A model generated the notes under the pieces. That model saw only the letters and a program-made list of their open reading frames with translations. It did no database searches and was not told the DNA's origin. Position numbers and translations under genes: made by a program. Source: an uncultured Verrucomicrobiota bacterium (GTDB lineage: Bacteria > Verrucomicrobiota > Verrucomicrobiia > Chthoniobacterales > SZAS-18). Taken from it: a stretch of DNA of 9,243 nt. Below, piece after piece: positions 1 to 6,014 of this stretch (its first letter is position 1; each line of letters starts with the position of its first letter). The stretch is from contig CALMVM010000500.1 in NCBI GenBank assembly GCA_937873255.1, positions 1 to 9,243 of the forward strand, in the 5' to 3' direction.

Positions 1-83
1 CATCCCAACAAACTCCAGCGCAACGACGCCACGAAGGCGAACAGCGAGGTCTTGCGCGCGCGGGCCATGTTCCCCAGACTCAT
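1..83 (-). CDS. Possible N-terminus of a protein running off the left edge
   Basis: A minus-strand reading frame opens at an ATG at 83 (alternative ATG at 68) and stays open to the window edge, giving 27 codons. The start MSLGNMARARKTSLF is basic and is followed by a hydrophobic stretch (FAFVASLRWSLLG), as in a membrane protein or a protein with a signal anchor. A GGGGA sequence lies just upstream of the second ATG and could be its ribosome binding site, which would favour the start at 68. The gene would be divergent from the response regulator. Too little is visible to name a family, and a chance open frame cannot be excluded. Confidence 0.3.
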   Translation of the reverse strand, partial: MSLGNMARARKTSLFAFVASLRWSLLG

Positions 84-508
84 AACCCGGTGCGGCAGCG
101 GATCAACCGGCAGCATGCCCTGTCGAGCAAGGGCGGTTGCCGGAAAAAGTCGAAGCGCCGCTCTGAAAAAATGGCCAACTGCATCAGACGCGGATTTTGT
201 GGCAGCGCCGGGCGGCGGCCTTCCCGCCGAGGGGGCAAAGACGTTGGACGGGGGCGTTCGCGCCGTTACGATCCTCCGCGCTTCCCGGGGACGGAGCGCA
301 CCGGGAGCAAAGCTGGAACAGCGGCGTCACGCGCGGCGGCAGCGCGCACAGGGAGAAGCGGTGGAAGCTCATGGCAAGTCGGTCGATGACCCATTCCTCG
401 CACCGCCATGTAAGGATTCGATGAGGACGGGCCGTTTTTTTGTAAAGGGAAGGTAATGTTTCGCTTGCCTCCGTGAAGACCTGCTAGGATGAGGCAACCG
501 AGCCGCCA
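84..508. other. Long intergenic region, no recognisable gene
   Basis: About 425 bases separate the putative minus-strand start from the response regulator. Several short open frames exist in this GC-rich DNA, but all give Arg/Ala/Gly-rich translations with no recognisable domain, and they overlap on both strands as expected by chance. The final 80 bases before the regulator are more AT-rich (T run at 435-441) and probably hold its promoter. I see no tRNA, rRNA or clear repeat. Confidence 0.5.
465..490 (+). promoter_or_regulatory. Weak candidate promoter for the response regulator
   Basis: TAGGAT at 485-490 is a fair match to a sigma-70 type -10 box, 18 bases before the start codon at 509. 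The only -35-like sequence nearby, TTGCCT at 465-470, has a spacer of 14, shorter than the usual 17. The leader would be very short, with only a weak purine-rich ribosome site (GAGG, 491-494). Confidence 0.22.
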
Positions 509-1255
509 ATGAACCCGACCAGACCGGACTCCTCCGCCGACGGCAAGCCCAAGGTGTTGATCATCGACGACGACCGCGACTTCTGCGCGTTGATCTCCGA
601 CTATCTGGCAGCGTTCGGGTATACGGTAAGCGCGGCGCACACCGGACCGGCGGGCGTGGACAAGGCACTGGCGGAACGTTGGGAAGCGATCATCCTCGAC
701 GTGATGCTGCCCGGTTGCGATGGCTTCGAGGTACTCCGGCGCATCCGCAAATCGAGTACGGCCCCGGTGTTAATGCTCACCGCGCGCGGGGATGAGGCCG
801 ACCAGATCGTCGGGCTGGAACTCGGCGCGGATGATTATCTGCCCAAGGGAAGTTCGACCCGGCAACTCCTGGCGCGGCTGCACGCGATCACGCGCCGTGT
901 CGCCGCAGCCGGCGGCGCGGGGACCGGCGACGGGGCACCCCTGCGGGAGGTCGTCGTCGCCGATCTGCGCATCAGCGCGGAGTCGCGCCGGGCGGCCCTC
1001 GGCGGACAGACGCTCGTGCTGACGCCGGGTGAATTCGACATCCTGCTCTCGCTCGCGAAAGCCAAGGGGCGCGTGAAAACGCGCGACCATCTCCTCGCGG
1101 AAATCCGCGAGCGGGAATACGAGGTGTTCGACCGCGCGATTGACGTGCAGATATCGGCGTTGCGCCGCAAACTCGGGGACGATCCGAAAAACCCTCGCTT
1201 CATCCGCACGGTGCGATCCGCCGGCTATATGCTCGTGGACCCCGACGTGCCCTGA
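509..1255 (+). CDS. OmpR/PhoB-family response regulator (orphan)
   Basis: A two-component transcriptional regulator of 248 residues, normal length for the family and intact. The receiver domain (about 14-130) has the acidic pair D20/D21, the phospho-acceptor D64 in the motif ILDVMLPG, the switch residue T91 in LMLTARG and the conserved K113. The C-terminal winged helix (about 148-243) shows LTPGEFDILL and the recognition-helix region DVQISALRRKLGDD followed by RTVRSAGYML, typical of OmpR/PhoB proteins such as CpxR. After K113 the near-universal Pro-Phe is replaced by Gly-Ser (LPKGSS), which could affect the active-site loop. No histidine kinase gene follows; the next genuine-looking frame is convergent. 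The kinase partner and target genes are therefore unknown. The start at 509 is chosen because the receiver domain begins about 14 residues in, but it lacks a strong ribosome site. Confidence 0.93.
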   Translation: MNPTRPDSSADGKPKVLIIDDDRDFCALISDYLAAFGYTVSAAHTGPAGVDKALAERWEAIILDVMLPGCDGFEVLRRIRKSSTAPVLMLTARGDEADQIVGLELGADDYLPKGSSTRQLLARLHAITRRVAAAGGAGTGDGAPLREVVVADLRISAESRRAALGGQTLVLTPGEFDILLSLAKAKGRVKTRDHLLAEIREREYEVFDRAIDVQISALRRKLGDDPKNPRFIRTVRSAGYMLVDPDVP

Positions 1256-1265
1256 TGCAACACCG

Positions 1266-1283
1266 GCGACGGAACGCCGTCGC
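1266..1283. terminator. Short hairpin between convergent frames
   Basis: GCGACGG (1266-1272) and CCGTCGC (1277-1283) form a perfect 7-bp stem with a 4-base loop. It lies 11 bases after the response regulator stop codon and 13 bases beyond the stop of the minus-strand frame at 1296, so it could end transcription from both sides. There is no T tract on either strand, so intrinsic termination is uncertain. Confidence 0.4.
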
Positions 1284-1295
1284 ACCGGAAAGAAC

Positions 1296-1721
1296 TCAGG
1301 ATTTTGCGCCAACGGTGCCGAGCAGGACGGTGCCGAACTTCGTGTGGAAAGTGCGGATCACCCAGCCGTTCCACCAGTACACGAAACTCGCCGCCGGATT
1401 CCGGCGTTTCGTCGTCGGCGACGTTGCCGCAACGCGTGACCCCGACTGACGGGCCTCGCGCGGATGGCGGTGCGGACGGGAAGCCACGAAATCCTTCGGA
1501 TCGGTCCGCGCTCTGCGGCGGCGTGCGGTGGAGTGATTCGCGGTGCGTGGGGCTCTGGTCTGGGTGAGGTTCGCGTCCGAAAGGCTATCCCGGGTCAGTC
1601 CACCGCCGCTGGTGACGGTATAGGCTTCGATAACATCGACCTCGCCACGCACCGGCGTGACCAGAGTCGTCGCAAGAACAACGGCCGCAACGGCTGGAAT
1701 CCGTTTCTGGAGCAACTGCAT
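1296..1721 (-). CDS. Hypothetical protein with signal peptide, possibly a fused remnant
   Basis: A minus-strand frame of 141 codons from an ATG at 1721. The N-terminus begins MQLLQKRIPAVAAVV and continues as a hydrophobic stretch to LVTPVRG, a good Sec signal peptide with likely cleavage before EVDVIEAY. The next 25 residues (up to LSDANL) look like ordinary protein. Residues about 52-106 are Arg/Ala/Ser/Thr-rich and low in hydrophobics, as from an out-of-frame stretch. The end, NPAASFVYWWNGWVIRTFHT and then KFGTVLLGTVGAKS, again looks like real protein, and its stop sits beside the shared hairpin at 1266-1283. My reading is a secreted protein whose two ends survive around a damaged or deleted middle. 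A TonB-dependent receptor N-terminus is one possible source of the first part, but I do not recognise the family. No Shine-Dalgarno sequence is evident. Confidence 0.35.
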   Translation of the reverse strand: MQLLQKRIPAVAAVVLATTLVTPVRGEVDVIEAYTVTSGGGLTRDSLSDANLTQTRAPRTANHSTARRRRARTDPKDFVASRPHRHPREARQSGSRVAATSPTTKRRNPAASFVYWWNGWVIRTFHTKFGTVLLGTVGAKS

Positions 1722-1833
1722 GCTGCTTGAATCGGTCCAACTGCCGCGCGAGGCCGTGTGTGCGTCTTTCGATGACAACAGATTTTTCCTGTGAGGGCTG
1801 GTGACCGGCGCGGCCGAAAGGCTGGTCGCTCCG

Positions 1834-1882
1834 TTTGGCGCGAATATCGATCAATTTTTGCGCTCGTTTTTTGGCGCGAAAA
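1834..1882. promoter_or_regulatory. Pair of near-palindromic direct repeats, operator-like
   Basis: TTTGGCGCGAA occurs twice in the same orientation, at 1834-1844 and 1870-1880, with a 36-bp period. The second copy extends to TTTTGGCGCGAAAA (1869-1882), which is palindromic except at one base pair. They lie about 110-160 bases upstream of the minus-strand signal-peptide frame at 1721 and could be regulator binding sites for it. The surrounding DNA has no convincing gene. The binding protein is unknown. Confidence 0.25.
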
Positions 1883-1925
1883 CTCGCGGGCTTCACGATG
1901 CGGGAAAGGCCCGGCAACGGTGCCT

Positions 1926-2402
1926 TCCGTCATCTTCATCCAGACCTTCGGCGGATCAAAGGAAATGCGCATCGACCGACTGACGGGAGAAAGCGATTAC
2001 CAGGGCTTCTTTCTTCCCGGGAATGCGAAGAATACCAACTTCATCCTCAAGAACGTAAATCTCATCATGGACCCGCCTTTGAACTCGACCGCCAAGGGCG
2101 GCTATGCGTTCTGGCTGGACCTTGGACAAAAGGATGGTTCGGCACCGGTGCCCACGCAATCGTATAACTTCTATGTCCAGCCTCGCACCGGTCGGGCGTT
2201 GGATACGAGCGTAGCCCCCGACAGGGGCTCGGGCGATCCGCAGAACACCTGGCCGACAGAGGCGAATGGTTACCTGACGTGGCCCAATCTCTCCTATGTC
2301 ACCGGCGGGATCTACGATGGTTTGCCGCCGGACGGGATAGACTTCGTGCCTGCCTCCTCGGTGGGTAACAATTACGTTTCGCCGGGATATCTCCCGCAAT
2401 GA
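1926..2402 (+). pseudogene. C-terminal fragment of a secreted beta-helix-like protein
   Basis: From about 1926 the plus frame suddenly gives well-formed protein, starting VIFIQTFGGSKEMRIDRLTG, and it ends at a TGA at 2400-2402 after VSPGYLPQ. About 158 residues are visible. Asn-rich strands such as NTNFILKNVNLIMDPP and aromatic, Gly/Asp-rich loops resemble the last coils and tail of right-handed parallel beta-helix proteins, a fold common among pectate lyases and other polysaccharide-active enzymes. The family is inferred from style, not from a catalytic motif. There is no plausible start: the in-frame ATG at 1965 is only one base from the nearest purine-rich sequence and sits inside conserved-looking protein, while the upstream frame (1791-1925) is Arg-rich noise. 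I therefore read this as the 3' end of a gene whose 5' part has been deleted. The downstream hairpin at 2482 is probably its terminator. Confidence 0.55.
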
Positions 2403-2481
2403 TCTCGCAGGCAGCAGAGCCCACTATCCCGGAGATGCACTGACACCCAGCGAGTCGGATCAAAGCCAGGAAGTGAACGGA

Positions 2482-2514
2482 CGCCCGCCGGCGAGAGATT
2501 CTCGTCGGCGGGCG
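2482..2514. terminator. Strong GC-rich terminator-like hairpin
   Basis: A 15-bp stem, 2482-2496 pairing with 2500-2514, with a single G-U pair and a 3-base loop (GAT). It begins 80 bases after the stop of the beta-helix fragment. No T tract follows on either strand, but long GC hairpins of this kind are usual behind genes of such genomes. It marks the end of the old beta-helix transcription unit. The stretch to 2639 beyond it holds nothing I can identify. Confidence 0.6.
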
Positions 2515-2639
2515 GTCATTCAACAGAGTGACTCATTTTCGCGTTGAAACCACCGTATCAGTATAGGCACCCTGTCCGTCGTTCGGGATTTTCCCTTATG
2601 CTCAAGGTCAAAGACGGCGGACACCGTTTGTTCGAGAAT

Positions 2640-3061
2640 TTGCTCGGTCAGGCCGAGCACGACCCGAACAGCGGCGTCGCGCTCGTTTGCCTGAGCGAGC
2701 GGTTCGGACGCGACTGCCTCGCGCAGGTCGAAAAGCAACTCGAAACCCTCCCCACCCGCGAGATCGCCAGCCAGAGCTGGGCCGACAACGGCCGCATTAT
2801 GTCGCCGACAGCCGTGAGGAAGCCGTCGCCGTCAGCGACGACTACGCGCCCGAGCGCCTCGAATTCCACGTCGAGGACGCGGACTATTATTGCGAGCACC
2901 TCACGAACTACGGCTCGCTTTTCATCGGCGAGGAAACAACCGTGACGTACGGAGACAGTCCATCGGGATCAACCATATCCTCCCCACCAGCTGCGCAGTT
3001 CGCTACACCGGCGGGGCTCACCGCCGACGCGCGCGTGCAACGTTACGCGTCCAAATCGTGA
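2640..3061 (+). pseudogene. Histidinol-dehydrogenase-family (HisD/HpsN-like) relic, frameshifted
   Basis: This is the C-terminal third of a zinc- and NAD-dependent dehydrogenase of the HisD family. Segments in three frames line up in family order: LLGQAEHDPNSGVALVCLSE (from 2640), then ADSREEAVAVSDDYAPERLE and NYGSLFIGEETTVTYGD, then SIGINHILPTSCAVRYTGG. The QAEHDPNS and NHILPT motifs and the phrase YGSLFIGEETTV point to the HpsN-like sugar-acid/sulfonate branch rather than to histidine biosynthesis. A base is missing near 2800 and another near 2956. After RYTGG the expected roughly 40-60 C-terminal residues are mostly lost by deletion, leaving ADARVQRYASKS and a TGA at 3059-3061. The N-terminal two thirds, including most of the NAD-binding part, is absent. 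It overlaps the start of the next relic by four bases (GTGA), so the two were once a coupled pair. Confidence 0.75.
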
Positions 3062-3312
3062 GCCTCTTCGATCTCAGCGGCAAAACGGCGTTGGTCACGG
3101 CGGCTGCGACAGGTTTGGGTCAGGGCATCGCTCTGGCATCAGCCGAACGGGGGCGCGGGTCATCGTGTCCGACAAGCCGGAATGCTCGCTGGTGGAAACC
3201 GGCGGCCTCGTCCGTGCGCGGACCCAACGGGAGACGCATCCGGTCGCCATCGACGTGCGCGAGCCGGCGCAGATCGACGCGGGCGCGGCGCGGGTGCTTA
3301 CCGGCGAAGGGA
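3058..3312 (+). pseudogene. Short-chain dehydrogenase/reductase N-terminus, frameshifted and truncated
   Basis: From a GTG at 3058 the frame reads SLFDLSGKTALVTAAATGLG QGIALASAE, the first strand and cofactor loop of a classical NAD(P)-dependent SDR. A lost base near 3150-3155 moves the rest to another frame, which continues in family order with RVIVSDKPE and THPVAIDVREPAQIDAGAAR. After VLTG (about 3305) the similarity stops and a different protein begins. The TGxxxGxG motif has lost its first glycine (TAAATGLGQG). The central NNAG motif and the Ser-Tyr-Lys catalytic residues are missing, so no enzyme can be made. The overlap with the HisD-like relic suggests both oxidised the same sugar-derived substrate. 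Confidence 0.72.
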
Positions 3313-3570
3313 TTCTCGCCGCTCCTGCTGCCGCCGGACGCACCCTTTTGGAACGATCCGGAACAGCCGTTGCCTTGCGAAACCGGCGACTCCGCCCGGC
3401 CGATCCCGGCGGCGGGGTTGGTCGTGCGCAGCCATCGCGGCGAGGTCGAGTTGCTCAATGCCGCGACCGCCATCAGTCCGGGCAACACGCCGTTCGGCCC
3501 GTGGAAATGGGGCAAGCTCAGCTACCGCACCGTGACGGGATTCGAGATCACAGGCGCGGACGGCCTCTGG
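3313..3570 (+). pseudogene. DUF2264-type C-terminal fragment
   Basis: About 86 residues of sensible protein without a start codon. The frame reads FSPLLLPPDAPFWNDPEQPL, then LVVRSHRGEVELLNA and GPWKWGKLSYRTVTGFEI. The combination of a PxxxPFW motif, a strand of alternating hydrophobics and GxWKWGKLSYxxxxGFEI is what I associate with the later part of DUF2264 proteins, uncharacterised proteins often met near polysaccharide-degrading enzymes in Bacteroidetes and Verrucomicrobia. Both ends are abrupt. At about 3310 it replaces the SDR relic in the same direction, and at about 3570 it meets the truncated LacI gene tail-to-tail. The family call rests on memory of the motif pattern and should be treated as probable only. 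Confidence 0.5.
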
Positions 3571-4467
3571 TCGGGAATCGACAGTCCGAGGTCGCGCATT
3601 TTCCTGCCCAGGTAGTCGAGGCCGATCAACACGTCAGGCCTATATTCACCAAGCCATTTCTTGAACGGAAGGTTCAAAGAATCGTCGTTGCCGTCAGCGA
3701 GCAAAAGCAGCGGGACACTTTCCACGTCGGGCTGCTTCCAGTGCGTGAACAGCCAACTGCTCAGATAGTTGCTCTCCGCCTTGTCGTCCATCTCGGCGGG
3801 GATGCAAAGGCCGGGTCGCCGGTAGCCGAGTTCATGCGAATGCCGCGGCATGAGGCTCATCAAGTGGGACTGGTGGTTGGTCACGACGTTGAGCACGGCC
3901 GGCTGGATGCTGTAGCCGAAGCACACGGCGGAAAAACCCCGATATTCGATGGACCGGAACGGGTCGGGGTTCGGCAGCGGCGCAATGAGCAAGCCCTGGA
4001 TATTGCGCGCGCAGGATGCGGCAAAATTTCTCGGGCGTCATGCCGAGTTCGCGCAGCCAAAAGGATTCGAGCAAATAACCGAGCCGCTCGGCCCGTTCCG
4101 ATGCTCCCTGGAAATATTCGACGAACTGCGACTGCTCGAAAAGTTGCTTGTGCTGCGGCCAGTCGTTGATCCACGCGATGGTCGCCTGATAGCGCGGCTG
4201 GCTGTTGGCCTGGCGGTAGAGGTTGAGCGCGGTCGACATCGGGTCGGGGCGATAGCCGAGAGTGTTGGCGATGCGTTGGATCTTCTCGCGGGTCGTTGGC
4301 AGCAGCCGGGGACTGTCGCGTAACGCCAGACTGACCGTGCTGTAGTGCAGTCCGGCCGCCTTGGCGACATCACGCAAGGTGACGACATGAGAGGGATTTT
4401 CCACGGCACTCGGGGGATCGTGGCAGACTTTCGATGATTCACTAAACGCAGGCGCACGTTTTTGCAT
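3571..4467 (-). pseudogene. LacI-family transcriptional repressor, frameshifted and C-terminally truncated
   Basis: A DNA-binding repressor of carbohydrate genes. The helix-turn-helix is complete: VTLRDVAKAAGLHYSTVSLA, followed by the hinge IQRIANTLGYRPDP. The ligand-binding domain continues with ATIAWINDWPQHKQLFEQ and up to FCRILRA. There a GC dinucleotide appears to be lost from an alternating GC run at 4005-4012. Restoring it gives RILRARNIQGLLIAPLPN in one frame, and the protein then continues through HELGYRRPG and YRPDVLIGLDYLGRKMRDLG. Similarity ends at SIPD (3570), where the DUF2264 fragment begins on the other strand, so roughly the last 50-60 residues are gone. Without a correction the frame gives a hybrid of 211 residues ending at 3832. 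The start at 4467 has no clear ribosome site; a GTG at 4404 is an alternative. The repressor probably controlled the sugar-degradation genes now found here as relics. Confidence 0.85.
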
Positions 4468-4472
4468 TTGTT

Positions 4473-4486
4473 TTCAACAGGTTGAA
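4473..4486. promoter_or_regulatory. Palindromic operator-like site upstream of the LacI gene
   Basis: TTCAAC-AG-GTTGAA is a 6-2-6 perfect inverted repeat, five bases upstream of the LacI-family start codon and about 55 bases beyond the GH16 stop. Size and symmetry fit a LacI-family operator, although the central CG common in such operators is absent. Autoregulation of the repressor is the natural guess. Confidence 0.35.
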
Positions 4487-4521
4487 CGCAACGGGTGGAG
4501 CGCGGCGATGCGCACGACCGT

Positions 4522-4551
4522 AGCGAACGCTAGCGTTGAGAAACGCTCGCT
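4522..4551 (-). terminator. Imperfect hairpin at the end of the GH16 gene
   Basis: On the minus strand, AGCGAGCGTT (4551-4542) pairs with AGCGTTCGCT (4531-4522) over ten positions, two of them G-U, around a 10-base loop. The two non-Watson-Crick positions are tolerated only in minus-strand RNA, which favours a role in the GH16 transcript. The stop codon at 4530-4532 lies at its edge, and there is no U tract. The inner 12 bases 4526-4537 are a perfect palindrome (AACGCTAGCGTT). Confidence 0.3.
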
Positions 4552-5724
4552 CCCGCCGGGGCGTGGTCGAGCGGAGAGGCGAGGTCCTTGCGCTGCCACG
4601 CGCGGACGTAGTCGATGACAAAATCCGCCGGCAACTGCTTGTCGTCGGTCGCATCGTTGTCCCACCCGCCGCTGGGCATGTAAAAGATGAAAAACGCCGG
4701 CACGTTGGACACGCGCGGATTCTCCCAATGCAGCACCGCCTTGCCGTTGCAGTAATAGGTCAATTGCCCCGGCAGCCACAGCAGCCCGCAGGTCAGGAAA
4801 CCGTCTTTGTCGGGCTGGCAGTAAATTTTATCCGAGCCGTTGCTTTTGTGATCTTTTTTGTAGCCGTCCCAGTGTTCCGCGATGTTGTAGCGAAGTCCAC
4901 CCCAGCGCGTGAGATGCTCCATGATGCCGAATTCCATCCCGCCGTCGTCGGTATCCTGGCGCTCCGGCCCGGCGGGCTCGCGGTCGGGCATCATCTAGAA
5001 AGCCGGCCACAAGCCAGGCGTGGCGGGCAGTTTCATGCGCGCCTCGAAATATCTGTAACGCTGCGTCCACTTGCCGAAGCTATCGAGGTAGCCGGTGGCA
5101 TAGGGAGTCTCCAACCCCTTGGGGTCGTCGTTCTGGTGGCCGGTCTTTTTTTCGTGGCGCAGCCGCGCCACCCCGCCGCCGAGGAGGATGGTTTCCTTGG
5201 TCCAATGCGTCTTCTTCGGGTCCCACCAATTGGAGGAATAAACGTTCCAGTGGCTCGCGTCGAGCACGGTGCCGTCGAACTCGTCGGCGTATGTCTTGAC
5301 CCAATCGCCCTCGCCCCGCGGGTGCTTGCCGAGCCAATCAGGCAGCGCGGGCGAGGGCGGCACCTCCGCGCGGGTCGATTCGACCGCCAGGGTGCCGGCC
5401 GGCGCGGACGCGGCGTCAGGATCGTGACGCCGGCGACGGTGTCGTTGGTGACGTGGGTGGAGAGTTTCTTTTGCGTCGGATCGGCGGGTTTGGAACTGGC
5501 GAAGGGAACCACGATTTCCGCCGACGCGCCGGGAGCGAGCGGACCGCCGGTGACGGTTTCGCTGGGCCCCCCGCTGCTTTCGATGCGGGTGCTGGGCGTC
5601 AGGGTTGTGTTGCCGACGTTGCGCAGCTTGACGCGCGCCTGGAGGCAATCGCGCAAATCCCAGCGGCCCTGCAACGGCTTGAAGGTGACGGGCGGTGGCG
5701 TGCGCGATGCCGGGGCCGAGAGTT
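4530..5724 (-). pseudogene. GH16-family beta-glucanase/agarase-like hydrolase, broken by amber codon and frameshift
   Basis: A secreted glycoside hydrolase of family 16 in two parts. The accessory region (about 5724-5415) reads PPVTFKPLQGRWDLRDCLQA and ends near VAGVTILTP, a beta-rich domain. The catalytic domain follows in a different frame, with KTYADEFDGTVLDASHWNVY and YRYFEARMKLPATPGLWPAF, then a TAG at 4997-4995, then MMPDREP in the same frame. GH16 enzymes have a Trp at that point (GLWPAFWMMP), so TGG has become TAG. The catalytic motif appears as MEFGIMEH (4937-4914) where the family has ExDxxE: both glutamates remain, but the aspartate is glycine (GGC at 4928-4926). The domain then runs to FVIDYVRAWQRKDLA and a normal end. 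A frameshift near 5405-5415 separates the two domains. The signal peptide is missing; the fragment just upstream seems to come from another protein. Substrate unknown, probably a beta-1,3/1,4-glucan or galactan. Confidence 0.88.
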
Positions 5725-5969
5725 CCAGTCGCCGGTCACGAATTGGCCGACCGGGTTACGGTTTGTCGAACGTCCAGGTGATCCCGTAACTGGGTCGCGC
5801 TCCGCGCGGTGGTGGGAGCAGCGGGTGTTTGGCCCGAGGCCGAGGAGAAAGCGGTGGCACTCACGGCGGCAACGAGGAGAAGGTTTTGCCGGCCGGCGGG
5901 GGAGGGGGACGGAAGGAAGATGCCGGGAGCGTACGCACGGATTCGGCGTTCCGGCGAGTTCCGTTCCAT
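5725..5969 (-). pseudogene. N-terminal relic of another secreted protein
   Basis: A signal peptide is visible as RQNLLLVAAVSATAFSSASG followed by QTPAAPTTARS. After a frame change near 5790 the sequence reads SYGITWTFDKP, and a TAA at 5758-5756 follows. Removing one A there gives SYGITWTFDKPYPVGQFVTG DW, a pattern I associate with the start of secreted proteins of Planctomycetes/Verrucomicrobia (W-F-D-x-x-Y-x-V-G-Q-F-x-x-G-D-W). The similarity stops at DW (about 5725), where the GH16 accessory region begins. The in-frame ATG at 5969 is far upstream of the hydrophobic core (about 23 residues), so the original start is probably lost. The function of that family is unknown to me. Whether it was once fused to the GH16 protein or joined by deletion cannot be decided here. 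Confidence 0.5.
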
Positions 5970-5987
5970 CGATTCAACAGTGGCGTC

Positions 5988-6013
5988 AAAAAATTGTCCC
6001 AGCCCGTTTTGGG
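5988..6013 (-). terminator. Weak candidate terminator after the redox operon
   Basis: On the minus strand, just after the TGA at 6017-6015, CCCA and TGGG (6013-6010 with 6001-5998) can pair around an 8-base loop, and a run of six T follows four bases later (5993-5988). The stem is only 4 bp, so the T run is the main support. No further redox gene follows on this strand, consistent with an operon end here. Confidence 0.28.
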
Positions 6014-6014
6014 T

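Noticed and set aside
1255..1449. A frame starting at the response regulator stop (TGATG), as for a coupled histidine kinase
   Set aside because: The 64-residue translation has no transmembrane segment, HAMP or H-box, and it runs through the hairpin and antisense to the better minus-strand frame.
1791..1925. The 5' extension of the beta-helix fragment as a real N-terminus
   Set aside because: The translation is Arg-rich, has no signal peptide and contains the operator-like repeats; the sensible protein begins abruptly near 1926.
2520..2738. A minus-strand 72-codon frame near the HisD relic, considered as a transposase end
   Set aside because: No recognisable transposase motif, no terminal inverted repeats or target duplication, and half of it is antisense to the HisD-like sequence.
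3165..4169. A 334-codon open frame on the plus strand
   Set aside because: Only its first roughly 47 codons (the SDR continuation) make sense; the rest runs across the DUF2264 relic in the wrong frame and antisense to LacI.
4536..5789. A 417-codon open frame on the plus strand
   Set aside because: Antisense to the GH16 relic; low-complexity Arg/Val/Ala translation with no recognisable motif.
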